23,142 bases of DNA from IMG/VR virus record IMGVR_UViG_3300044621_001157, positions 1 through 23,142 of that record, one strand, 5' to 3'. The notes beneath the pieces were generated by a model. It was not told the origin of the DNA, ran no database searches, and was given only the letters and a program-made list of their open reading frames with translations. Below, in pieces: positions 1 through 7,729 of the stretch (the stretch's first letter is position 1; every line of letters starts with the position of its first letter). Both the position numbers and the translations under genes were made by a program. The DNA comes from a virus.

Positions 1-1
1 C

Positions 2-421
2 GTGATCGACCAGCCGGTGCGCGACGATCATCGTGAGCGTTTCCCGCGGCAATGGTTGTATTTCCAGATGCACCAGAACGAGAACGCTGCGGCGCAGATC
101 GGCACCCCGCTATCGCAATGGCAGAAGGACGCTCCTGATGAAATTAACCGCGACCAGATCGCGGAATTGAGCATTCTCAAGTTTTTAACGGTTGAGCAGC
201 TTGCCCTGGCATCAGATGGCCAGTTGCAGCGCATCGGCATGGGTGGCGTCGGCTTGCGTGAGCGAGCGCGCCAATACTTGAACCGCAAAAACCGTGTTGA
301 GAGTAACGCGGAGCTTGAAGATACCAAGCGCCAGTTGGCTGAATTGCAGGCGCAGATGGCGTCCCTGGTGGCGGATAAGCCGAAAAGAGGGCGCCCGCCG
401 AAAGAATTAACGGAGGCATAG
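2..421 (+). CDS. conserved phage structural-region protein, 5' truncated
   Basis: The reading frame is open to the left edge and the GTG at position 2 is probably internal. The visible part has a motif reading LTVEQLA followed by a helical stretch (residues ~62-96), then a predicted coiled coil (~100-124), and ends in a Lys/Arg/Pro segment (KRGRPPK, residues 128-134) resembling an AT-hook. From memory, proteins with a GTPL..W motif and a TVEQLA motif often sit between capsid and adaptor genes of environmental podoviruses, usually with an N-terminal extension absent here. The role is unknown; a DNA-contacting or head-associated role is an inference from the basic tail. It ends just before the next gene, whose Shine-Dalgarno (GGAGG, 412-416) lies inside this gene's 3' end. 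Confidence 0.75.
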   Translation: MIDQPVRDDHRERFPRQWLYFQMHQNENAAAQIGTPLSQWQKDAPDEINRDQIAELSILKFLTVEQLALASDGQLQRIGMGGVGLRERARQYLNRKNRVESNAELEDTKRQLAELQAQMASLVADKPKRGRPPKELTEA

Positions 422-422
422 T

Positions 423-1334
423 ATGGGCAGCACGATGGTTCAACTCATCACCGAGTGTACGCAAGAACTCGGTATCCCGACCCCCTCCACGGTCGCGGGC
501 AACAACAGCCAGGACGTTGTGCAGTTGTTGGCCCTGATGAACGCCTGCGGGTATGAGTTGCTCCGTCGTGCTGATTGGCGAGAGCTGACGCGCCCTTACA
601 CCTTTTACACCGAAGCGACGACCGCGACGGGAAATTGGGTCAACGGTGTCGCTACGATCACCGGGCTTGCCTCTACGGCGGGGCTAGACACGACCTATCA
701 GGTGCAAGGGGTCGGCATTCCGAACGCCACTTACATCACCTCTGTCGGTGCTACGAGCGTCACGCTGAACTATCAGGTCACGGAGACGGTTGTTGGCGGC
801 CAAGTCATCTTTCAAAAGGTGAAGTACGCGCTGCCGGCAGACTACAGCTCGTCGGTCAACCGCACCCATTGGGACAAGAGCAAGCGATGGGAAATGCTCG
901 GCCCCGAATCGCCACAGCAATGGCAATGGCTGCTCTCGGGATACATCAGCACCGGCCCGCGAATTCGCTGGCGCCTGCTCGGTCAGTACTTCCAGATTTG
1001 GCCAGGCATGAACGGCGGTGAACTGCTCGGCTTTGAGTATCGCAGTAGAGCCTGGGCATACGCGCCTGACGGCACCCCGCAAAACAGCCTCACGAACGAC
1101 AACGATACTTGTATCTACCCTGATCGCCTGATGGTATTGGGTACAAAGCTCAAGTATTTTGAGGCCAAGGGTTTTGATACCACGGCGCTGTACCGCGATT
1201 ATCTGATGGAGTTTGAGACGGCTGTGGCGCAAGACACCGCTGCCGCCAACCTCTCGTTTGCACCGCGACCGGGTACGGTGTTGATCGGCTACGACAACAT
1301 CCCCGATAGCGGCTACGGCACGGACAGCCAATAA
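423..1334 (+). CDS. head-tail adaptor-like virion protein
   Basis: This 303-residue protein starts at ATG 423, six bases after GGAGG. The N-terminal part (residues ~1-60) is helical, with a LLALMNACGYELLRRADWREL stretch typical of podoviral head-tail joining proteins. Residues ~68-135 form a Gly/Thr/Val-rich, probably beta-rich insertion with the pattern V.G.GIP..T.I..V...SVTL. The C-terminal part (~145-303) contains aromatic stretches and another helical segment. Placement immediately upstream of a stabilisation/tail protein matches the P22 gp4-gp10 order. The stop and the next start overlap as TAATG, suggesting translational coupling. The adaptor assignment comes from gene order and general architecture, not from a diagnostic motif; a tail tubular protein A analogue is the alternative. 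Confidence 0.7.
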   Translation: MGSTMVQLITECTQELGIPTPSTVAGNNSQDVVQLLALMNACGYELLRRADWRELTRPYTFYTEATTATGNWVNGVATITGLASTAGLDTTYQVQGVGIPNATYITSVGATSVTLNYQVTETVVGGQVIFQKVKYALPADYSSSVNRTHWDKSKRWEMLGPESPQQWQWLLSGYISTGPRIRWRLLGQYFQIWPGMNGGELLGFEYRSRAWAYAPDGTPQNSLTNDNDTCIYPDRLMVLGTKLKYFEAKGFDTTALYRDYLMEFETAVAQDTAAANLSFAPRPGTVLIGYDNIPDSGYGTDSQ

Positions 1335-2911
1335 TGGCGTCTCCCGTTCGCAGACGGCTAATCCAGCGCACCACCAACAACGTGGCGTCATTACCGGCGC
1401 CTGTCGGTGGCTGGAACGCCCGCGACTCGCTCGCCAACATGGCGCCGACCGATGCGGTAACGCTTGATAACCTATTTCCAGGCGTTTCTAGCGTGTCGCT
1501 GCGCGGTGGCTATGCAAAACACGCCACCGGCATGACGGGCCAGGTAGAAAGCCTGCTCGTTTATAACGCCGGCACAAACGATAAAATGTATGCCGTCGTT
1601 GGCGGCAATATTTTTGAGGTCACCACGGCGGGAGCGGTAGGCGCGGCCAAGGTTACGGGCCTGTCAAACAGCCGCTGGGAATTTACCAACATCACAACGT
1701 CGGGCGGCGGATATTTGTATACCGCCAACGGTGTTGACAAGCCGCTGCTGTTTGACGGCGCTACTTGGACGCCGATTGACGGCGCATCCACGCCAGCCAT
1801 TACAGGCGTGACCACGACGAGTTTGATACAGCCGACGCTGTTCAAAAACCGTATGTGGTTCATCCAAAAGGACACGCTCAAGGCGTGGTATTTGCCAACC
1901 GCCTCGGTAGGCGGTGTGGCGAACGTCCTTGATCTGTCATCGGTTGCACACTTGGGTGGAACGCTTATTGCGATGGCGTCATGGACGATTGACGCAGGTT
2001 ATGGCGTTGACGACAACCTCGTTTTCATCACCGATCAGGGCGAGGTGATTGTTTATCGCGGCACCGATCCCTCAAGCGCCTCTACCTGGGCGTTGATTGG
2101 TGTTTGGATCATTGGCTCTCCTATTTCTCGCCGTTGTGTGCAGAAATATGGCGGCGATTTGCTGATTTTGACGCTTGACGGTTTGATTCCGTTTGCATCG
2201 GCGCTGCAATCTTCGCGGTTAGACCCGCAAGTGGCGCTATCAGACAAGATCCAAGGCGCATTTGCAGCCGCGGCACGAACGTACAAGTCCAGTTTTGGTT
2301 GGGCATTGCTATACAACCCGCTGAATAACGCCCTCATTGTCAATGTGCCGGTTAGCACGGGCAACCAAGAGCAATTTGTGATGAACAACATCACAAAAGC
2401 CTGGTGTCGATTTACGGGATGGGCGGCAAACTGCTTTGCATTGCTCAACGATAAACCGTATTTCGGCGGTAACGGCTATGTTGCCGAGGCTTGGACGACA
2501 GGAACTGGCACAACCGGCTTCAATGATGATGGAGTGGCCATCAACACCCGCGCGTTGCAGGCGTTTAATTACTTTGAGACGCGAGGCGTCATCAAGTATT
2601 TCACCCGCGCTCGCCCGACGCTATATAGCAACGGTCAGCCGACCATCAACATCGGCATGAACGTGGATTTCCAGACCAACGCCGACCTTGGCGCGCTGTC
2701 GTTCGTGGCAACGCAATACGGTCTATGGGATGTCGGGCTGTGGAATCAGTCGGTGTGGGGTGCTGACCTGATCATTACAAACAATTTCGTAGGTATCCAA
2801 GGCATCGGTTACTGCGGCGGATTGGTTTTCAACAGCGCCAGCAAGAACGTCTCCTTGGAATGGGCATCAACGGACGTTGTGTATCAACTCGGATGGGCTG
2901 GCGCATCGTAA
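1334..2911 (+). CDS. tail tube/packaged-DNA stabilisation-like protein
   Basis: The 525-residue product begins with a PVGGWNARDSLANM motif (residues ~22-35) followed by DAVTLDNLFPG. That N-terminal signature recurs in phage tail/stabilisation proteins such as P22 gp10-like and tail tubular B-like proteins. The rest is rich in Gly, Thr, Trp and Tyr with repeated short beta-type stretches (for example VYNAGTNDKMYAVVGG), consistent with a beta-propeller or beta-sandwich virion protein. P22 gp10 is about 470 residues, so the size is comparable. The gene starts inside the TAATG overlap with the adaptor gene and its 3' end overlaps the acetyltransferase start by 19 bases. The likely role is closing the portal channel below the adaptor. 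Family membership is inferred from motif memory and position. Confidence 0.72.
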   Translation: MASPVRRRLIQRTTNNVASLPAPVGGWNARDSLANMAPTDAVTLDNLFPGVSSVSLRGGYAKHATGMTGQVESLLVYNAGTNDKMYAVVGGNIFEVTTAGAVGAAKVTGLSNSRWEFTNITTSGGGYLYTANGVDKPLLFDGATWTPIDGASTPAITGVTTTSLIQPTLFKNRMWFIQKDTLKAWYLPTASVGGVANVLDLSSVAHLGGTLIAMASWTIDAGYGVDDNLVFITDQGEVIVYRGTDPSSASTWALIGVWIIGSPISRRCVQKYGGDLLILTLDGLIPFASALQSSRLDPQVALSDKIQGAFAAAARTYKSSFGWALLYNPLNNALIVNVPVSTGNQEQFVMNNITKAWCRFTGWAANCFALLNDKPYFGGNGYVAEAWTTGTGTTGFNDDGVAINTRALQAFNYFETRGVIKYFTRARPTLYSNGQPTINIGMNVDFQTNADLGALSFVATQYGLWDVGLWNQSVWGADLIITNNFVGIQGIGYCGGLVFNSASKNVSLEWASTDVVYQLGWAGAS

Positions 2912-3333
2912 ACGGCCCCCATGTGGGCCATTGGGTCATGTCGCGCACGGACGGCGGCTATCACGCCGACCGTTCTGTCGCCATTGGCCTTGAGAAAGAC
3001 GGTGAGCTGGTCGCCGGTACGGTTTATGAGATGTGGAACGGCAGATCGGTCGTTTGTCACATCACTTGGGATCAGATTACCCCGGCATACCTCGCCGCGG
3101 TATATGACTATCCCTATAACGTCGCAAATGTTGATAAGATCATAGGGCCAATCAGCAGCAAGCATACCCGCGCGCTCAAATTGGTCACGAAAATGGGGTT
3201 TTCAGAGGAAGCGCGGATTAAAAACGCCGCACCCGATGGAGACATTGTTTTTATGACGCAGACACCAGACAAGTGTCGCTATTTGGAGCCTCGGTATGGG
3301 CAAAAAATCACCGGCGCCACCGCCAGCACCTGA
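2893..3333 (+). CDS. GNAT-family N-acetyltransferase
   Basis: The product resembles RimJ/RimL-type GNAT acetyltransferases carried by many phages. Features include a strand with AIGLEKDGELVAGTVYEMWNG, a central DYPYN segment, and the KIIGPISSKHTRALKLVTKMGF region. In GNAT proteins that last region, N/T-x-RA followed by a GF, forms part of the acetyl-CoA pocket. It is followed by an APDGDIVFMTQ strand. These enzymes transfer an acetyl group from acetyl-CoA to an amine; the substrate is unknown. I chose the ATG at 2893 (146 residues) because homologues usually begin with a short stretch resembling WRIVNG; an in-frame ATG at 2860 would add 11 residues. The gene overlaps both neighbours (19 bases upstream, 38 downstream), so it is transcribed with the virion genes. 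Confidence 0.8.
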   Translation: MGWRIVNGPHVGHWVMSRTDGGYHADRSVAIGLEKDGELVAGTVYEMWNGRSVVCHITWDQITPAYLAAVYDYPYNVANVDKIIGPISSKHTRALKLVTKMGFSEEARIKNAAPDGDIVFMTQTPDKCRYLEPRYGQKITGATAST

Positions 3334-5782
3334 TTACGCCGCGTTAGCGCGGCAGCAAGGAGCCGAAAACTTGGCAGCAGCCAAGCAGACGGCCTATATG
3401 TCTAATCCCAACATCTACGGCCCTACCGGGTCGCAGACGGTGACTTGGCAAAAAACGCCGACAGTAGACAAAGACGCCTACAACAAGGCGATGGAAGCCT
3501 ACCAGCAGCGGCTGTTCTCTAATCCCGAAATGGCAGGTGAAGCGCCGGACGAAGCAGCGTTTACCACGTTTATTGAGCAGCCGACCATTACGCAAAAACT
3601 GACCGATCTAGGTCAGATGGCGTTTGAGCAAGAGCAAGCTGCTGATTACTGGTTAAATTTAGCAGCCAAAAACGCTGCGTATGGCATTAAAGATCTATCG
3701 GTTGCGAGGCCATTTGATACGGGCAGCTTGCCCAACATTGATTACACCATTGGCTATGCAGGGCCGCAGCAACGTGAGCTTGCACCGCCGTCTGAATCCG
3801 TTGGATATATTCAACCAGGTGAGGCTACTGGCGGCATTGCAGGCGCACCGACAGCCGCTTACGCGCCGACCGGCCAGTACGGCATGGAACGGTTGCCAGA
3901 TCAGGTTGGGCCGGGGCAGATGGCGCAAGCCAATGTTGCCGTGCAGGGCGCGCAGTTGCCTGCACAGGCCGAGATGTATGGCTTGGCGCGTGGTGGCCCT
4001 GCCGCACCGCAGTTGCAGGGCGCAGACCTTTCGGGTGTAAACCAAGTTTCGCAATTACCGTTTTTTGCCGGAATGTTTGGTCTAGCCGGCGCAGGCCCGC
4101 AAGGGCTGAATCTGCAAGGGCTTGACCTGTCAGGTTTAGGCGGTGTGGCCGGTGGCCCGCAACAAGGCCAGTTTGGTTACGCGCAGCAGTTTGTCCAAGG
4201 GCCAGAACTACAACGCGAAATTGACATCGGCAACCTGCCGCAAGGGCCGGTCAACGCGGGCATGACGGCGCAGCAAGCGATCCTGTCCCGCCTGTCGCCG
4301 CAGCTGCAAGGTGAGCGCCAATCGCTGCAAACGCAACTCATCAACCAAGGTCTGCGACCGGGTGGCGAGGCATATAACTCTGCAATGCAAGCGCAAATGC
4401 AGAAGGAAAACGACCTTCTGTTGCAAGCCGCCGCGCAGGGCATCAGCCTTGACCAAGCAGCGCGTCAGCAGGCGTTTAACGAACAGCAATCCCGCGCGAT
4501 GTTCGCCAACCAATCCGCCCTATCGGGCTTTGGTGCAGGCATGGAGCAAGCCGGCCTGTATAACACCGGATTGGGGCAAAACCTCCAGCAATCGCTCGCC
4601 ACACAAGCCGCGCAAAACCAAGCCCAACAGCAGGCATTCCAGCAGCGTCTGCAAGCGGGTGAGTTTGGCCGCGAGGCGCAACTAGCGTCGTTTGGCACCC
4701 AACAGCAAGCGCAGCAGGCTGCTAATCAGGCCATTGGTCAGAACTTTGACCAAGCCCTTGCGGCACAGCAGGCGCAAAATCAGGCGCAACAACAGGCATA
4801 TCAGCAAGCACTCGGCACAGGTCAATTCAACCGAGAAGCGTTGATGGCGCAATTTGGCATGGGGCAGCAGGCTCAAGAACTGCAAAACCAAGCCATCGGC
4901 CAAAATTACGAGCGCCAGATCGCCGCCAATCAGGCTGCCAACCAGGCGTTGCAGCAAATTTTTGGTCAAAGCGTCAACGTGCAAGAGTTGCAGAACGCTG
5001 CCGCAGGGCAGAACTTTCAGCAGCAACTCGCCGCTCAACAAGCCAACCTTGCCCGTCAGGCTCAACAGGTCGGTCAGTCGCAAGAAGCCGCGCAGTTCTA
5101 CAACCAAGCGCAGCAACAAGCGATGCAGCAAGAGCTGGCGCGTCAGGCAGCGCAAAACCAAGCGCAAGCGCAACGATTCAATCAACTTATGGCGCAACAA
5201 GAGCAGCGTAATGCCGCCATTGGCCAAGGGTTTGACATCGGAGCGCAACGGGCTGCATTCCAGAACGCCGCGCAGCAACAAGCCTTCCAGCAAGGCATCG
5301 CGCAACAGCAGTTCCGCAATACGGCCATCCAACAAGCTCTCGCGCAACAGGCAGCGATACGCTCAATGCCGATCAATGAGATCAGCGCCTTGTTGTCAGG
5401 TGGTCAGGTGGCTCTGCCGCAATTCCAAGGCTACCAAGGCGTCACCGTCGCTCCCGCGCCGATCTTCCAGGGCGGCCAGGCTCAAGACGCAGCAGCGATG
5501 CAGCGTTATGGCATTGCGGCAAACCAGGCGGCAGCCAACGCAGGCGGTTTGTTCAACTTGGCAGGTTCGCTCGGCAGCGCGGCCATCATGGCTTCCGATC
5601 GCCGTTTGAAGTCCAACATCGTGCGTTTAGGTACGCACCCGCTTGGCATCGGAATTTACGCCTACGACATTTTCGGCGAGCGTCAGCTTGGCGTGATGGC
5701 CGACGAAGTGGAGCAGGTCAAGCCGGAGGCGGTACTAACGCACTCGAGCGGCTTCAAGATGGTCAACTACGGGGCGCTCTGA
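3296..5782 (+). CDS. Gln/Ala-rich virion protein with C-terminal S74 chaperone
   Basis: The 828-residue product starts with a Pro-rich KKSPAPPPAPDYAALARQQ segment shared by many podoviral internal or tail proteins. Residues ~1-330 are Gly/Pro/Gln-rich. Residues ~330-690 are extremely rich in Gln, Ala and Asn and probably form long helices. Two tandem 54-residue repeats begin at residues 440 and 494. The C terminus carries a short peptidase S74 intramolecular chaperone: Ser767 and Lys772 (S-D-R-R-L-K) have the five-residue spacing of the self-cleaving Ser/Lys dyad, followed by GVMADEVE and VNYGAL. Self-release of the last ~61 residues is expected from the family. The position before ejection-like genes suggests an internal or tail-associated virion protein. 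A tail-fibre role is possible because S74 domains are commonest there. Confidence 0.8.
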   Translation: MGKKSPAPPPAPDYAALARQQGAENLAAAKQTAYMSNPNIYGPTGSQTVTWQKTPTVDKDAYNKAMEAYQQRLFSNPEMAGEAPDEAAFTTFIEQPTITQKLTDLGQMAFEQEQAADYWLNLAAKNAAYGIKDLSVARPFDTGSLPNIDYTIGYAGPQQRELAPPSESVGYIQPGEATGGIAGAPTAAYAPTGQYGMERLPDQVGPGQMAQANVAVQGAQLPAQAEMYGLARGGPAAPQLQGADLSGVNQVSQLPFFAGMFGLAGAGPQGLNLQGLDLSGLGGVAGGPQQGQFGYAQQFVQGPELQREIDIGNLPQGPVNAGMTAQQAILSRLSPQLQGERQSLQTQLINQGLRPGGEAYNSAMQAQMQKENDLLLQAAAQGISLDQAARQQAFNEQQSRAMFANQSALSGFGAGMEQAGLYNTGLGQNLQQSLATQAAQNQAQQQAFQQRLQAGEFGREAQLASFGTQQQAQQAANQAIGQNFDQALAAQQAQNQAQQQAYQQALGTGQFNREALMAQFGMGQQAQELQNQAIGQNYERQIAANQAANQALQQIFGQSVNVQELQNAAAGQNFQQQLAAQQANLARQAQQVGQSQEAAQFYNQAQQQAMQQELARQAAQNQAQAQRFNQLMAQQEQRNAAIGQGFDIGAQRAAFQNAAQQQAFQQGIAQQQFRNTAIQQALAQQAAIRSMPINEISALLSGGQVALPQFQGYQGVTVAPAPIFQGGQAQDAAAMQRYGIAANQAAANAGGLFNLAGSLGSAAIMASDRRLKSNIVRLGTHPLGIGIYAYDIFGERQLGVMADEVEQVKPEAVLTHSSGFKMVNYGAL
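4613..4936 (+). repeat. two tandem 162-bp (54-residue) coding repeats
   Basis: Inside the Gln/Ala-rich gene, residues 440-493 and 494-547 are two consecutive copies of the same 54-residue unit. Both begin QNQAQQQA, contain a G-E/Q-F-x-REA block about 15 residues in, and carry NQAIGQN near the end. The DNA copies have diverged at many codons, so the duplication is not recent. Further degenerate copies of the Q-N-Q-A pattern lie on both sides. Confidence 0.75.
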
Positions 5783-5783
5783 T

Positions 5784-6044
5784 ATGCCGTACTTCAAAAC
5801 ATACAAAGATCGCACCGACGCACAGAAGCTCGCGCAGATGTTGGCGATGCAGGAGGCCAACCAGGCGGTCAACACCGATTACGCAGCGATTCCATCAATG
5901 GCAACGCCGTCAGCATCGGTTGACCCGCAGGATCTGCTGAAAATGCGCGAAATGATGAACCGACAAACGGCGCGAAACGCGCAAAACGTCGGAAAACGCA
6001 CATATAGCACTACCACGCCATTCAACACAGGCGGTTTAGCATGA
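5784..6044 (+). CDS. small hypothetical virion-block protein (86 aa)
   Basis: I do not recognise a family. The start ATG follows the previous stop by one base, and the stop overlaps the next start as ATGA, so the frame is well placed in the operon. The sequence is hydrophilic with no membrane segment. Residues 15-26 contain KLAQMLAMQEAN, nearly identical to QLAQMLAAQERN in the next protein. The C-terminal third is Asn/Arg/Thr-rich. It may be a minor virion or assembly protein; this is inferred only from position. Confidence 0.65.
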   Translation: MPYFKTYKDRTDAQKLAQMLAMQEANQAVNTDYAAIPSMATPSASVDPQDLLKMREMMNRQTARNAQNVGKRTYSTTTPFNTGGLA

Positions 6045-6448
6045 ACGGATACTCACCCGATCGCAGGCCGCAGCAGCTTGCACAGATGCTGGCAGCGCAG
6101 GAGCGCAATACGTCCCTTGGCGCGCCGCCGGGGCAGCGTGATATGGCCATGCGCCAAGTGCCTGGCCTGGCTTTCTCACAGCCGACGCCCAACGCAGCGC
6201 CAGGTGTGCCGCCGCAGGCGATGAACTTCAACGGCCCCATGACGTCACCGCAGCCGGGTATGCCTACCGGACGCCCGCAGATGGGCATGAGCAGGCCGCA
6301 AATGGGGATGCCTCGAGCGGGTGGCTTGATGGGGCGTTCGCCGCAGGTGGGCGGCATGGGATCTCGACCGCGTATGCCCTCGTCGCCGGGTTTGACGACC
6401 CCGCAGGGAGGCGGCTACCGAGGAGATTTTGACTATGGCCAAGATTAG
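6041..6448 (+). CDS. Pro/Gly/Met/Arg-rich small protein (135 aa)
   Basis: The gene starts in an ATGA overlap with the upstream gene and its 3' end overlaps the next gene by 14 bases. The N-terminal segment has QLAQMLAAQERN (residues 12-23), shared with the upstream gene product. From residue ~60 the protein is low complexity, with repeated RPQMGM units and many Gly-Met-Pro-Arg steps, and it is probably disordered. No catalytic motif is visible. Position between the Gln-rich protein and the ejection-like proteins suggests a virion accessory role; the family is not recognised. Confidence 0.65.
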   Translation: MNGYSPDRRPQQLAQMLAAQERNTSLGAPPGQRDMAMRQVPGLAFSQPTPNAAPGVPPQAMNFNGPMTSPQPGMPTGRPQMGMSRPQMGMPRAGGLMGRSPQVGGMGSRPRMPSSPGLTTPQGGGYRGDFDYGQD

Positions 6449-7718
6449 TCCTGTATTTCGCGCTCCGTCGCCGTATGAGGAGGAAATGCTGCGGGCGCAG
6501 CGTCAGCAGCAACTAGCCGAAGTCCTCCGCCAACAGGCTTTTATGCAGGAGCCGGAGTCGCCGACCTACCAAGGGTTTCGTGCGATGCCGACGCCGACAA
6601 ATGCCCTGGCGCGCATCCTGTCGGCCTATACGTCCAAGAAGATTGGAGAGAAGGCAGAGGAAGCCGAGCGCAAGGCCCGTGAAGCCGATGTGGCCGAGTT
6701 TGAGGCGTTGCGCCGCGATCTTGGCCCGCAGACCCAAGTCACCGGCCCCGATATGTTTGGCGATCCGATGGAAATGGCTGGCAAGTACACGCCGCCTGTC
6801 ACCCAGACGGTGATGCCGACGTTCCAAGATCAAGAAACGCGGCTGATGGAGGCCATGTCAAGCGGCAGCCCTCGAGCGCAGCGTTACGCGCAGCTCATGC
6901 TGTCGCGTCAGCCGAACGTCAGTATTGAGGCGTTGATGGAAGCCTCGCCAGAAACCCGCGAGAAATATCGAATAACTCGAGATCCGTTCGTCCTGGCCAA
7001 GCCGCCAAAGGCCGGGGATCTGCCGAGCGAAGTTGAAACGTATCAATATTATGTTGCCGATCAAAAGCGATTGGATAAGCCGGTCAAGTCGTTTGAAGAT
7101 TGGCGACTGACCAAGCCGCCTAGCACCGTTGTGCAGAATTTGTTGCCAGGCGAAAAGACCGCAAACAAGTATTCAGACGAGCTTGCAGGATTGCTCGCCA
7201 AGCAAGATTCAGACGCGATTGCCGCTGGCGACAACGCCATCGGACAAATTGAATCGTCATTCCGAGTACGCAATCTGTTAAAGCAAAACCCCATCACGGG
7301 AACAGGCGCGCCGGCACGTTTGGCGTTGGAAAAAGCACTTGTTACCGCAGGCTTTTCAAAAGGCGACAGAGCAACTGTCACCGAAAACCTGTCTGCCGAG
7401 CTTGCCAAGACGACGTTGGCTGCGGTTCGCACAAGCGGCCTTGGATCTGGTCAAGGATTTACCGACAAGGATCGCCAATTCTTGGAGCGCGCTGCCGCAG
7501 GTCAAATTGACCTGACGCCGGAAAACTTGCGTTATCTCGCCGAGCTGAACGAAAAGGCGGGCAGAGCTAACATTGCTGTGAGCAATCGAGTTCGCGCTCG
7601 AGTAAGACAGCTGCCGCAATTCAAAGGCTTGCCAGGAATGCTACCCGACATCGTTGCCCCGCCCGCTTACGGCAGTCAGTTGCCGGAAGGCGCGGAACTT
7701 GACCAGCCGAGACGGTAA
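6435..7718 (+). CDS. ejection/internal virion-like protein
   Basis: The start is placed at ATG 6435 because AGGAG ends about nine bases upstream; the in-frame TTG at 6429 is too close to that site. The 427-residue product opens with a helical QRQQQLAEVLRQQ segment and then PTPTNALARILSAYTSKKI, a pattern I associate with podoviral internal or ejection proteins. Residues ~60-90 are Lys/Glu/Ala-rich and probably coiled coil. The middle is mixed helical, and the last ~110 residues contain GFTDKDRQFLERAAAGQIDLT. That segment resembles the helical C-terminal region of phage DNA-transfer proteins. By gene order it parallels the P22 gp7/gp20/gp16 group that is ejected into the host envelope. The assignment is inferred from architecture and neighbours. 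Confidence 0.65.
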   Translation: MAKISPVFRAPSPYEEEMLRAQRQQQLAEVLRQQAFMQEPESPTYQGFRAMPTPTNALARILSAYTSKKIGEKAEEAERKAREADVAEFEALRRDLGPQTQVTGPDMFGDPMEMAGKYTPPVTQTVMPTFQDQETRLMEAMSSGSPRAQRYAQLMLSRQPNVSIEALMEASPETREKYRITRDPFVLAKPPKAGDLPSEVETYQYYVADQKRLDKPVKSFEDWRLTKPPSTVVQNLLPGEKTANKYSDELAGLLAKQDSDAIAAGDNAIGQIESSFRVRNLLKQNPITGTGAPARLALEKALVTAGFSKGDRATVTENLSAELAKTTLAAVRTSGLGSGQGFTDKDRQFLERAAAGQIDLTPENLRYLAELNEKAGRANIAVSNRVRARVRQLPQFKGLPGMLPDIVAPPAYGSQLPEGAELDQPRR

Positions 7719-7729
7719 GCGAGGACGCT

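Noticed and set aside
684-1391. A 235-codon minus-strand frame over the adaptor gene
   Set aside because: It is opposite a well-supported gene, has no ribosome site and shows no recognisable motif.
4682-5347. A 221-codon Leu-rich minus-strand frame
   Set aside because: It mirrors the Gln (CAA/CAG) codons of the virion protein, which read as Leu on the other strand. No ribosome site or motif supports it.
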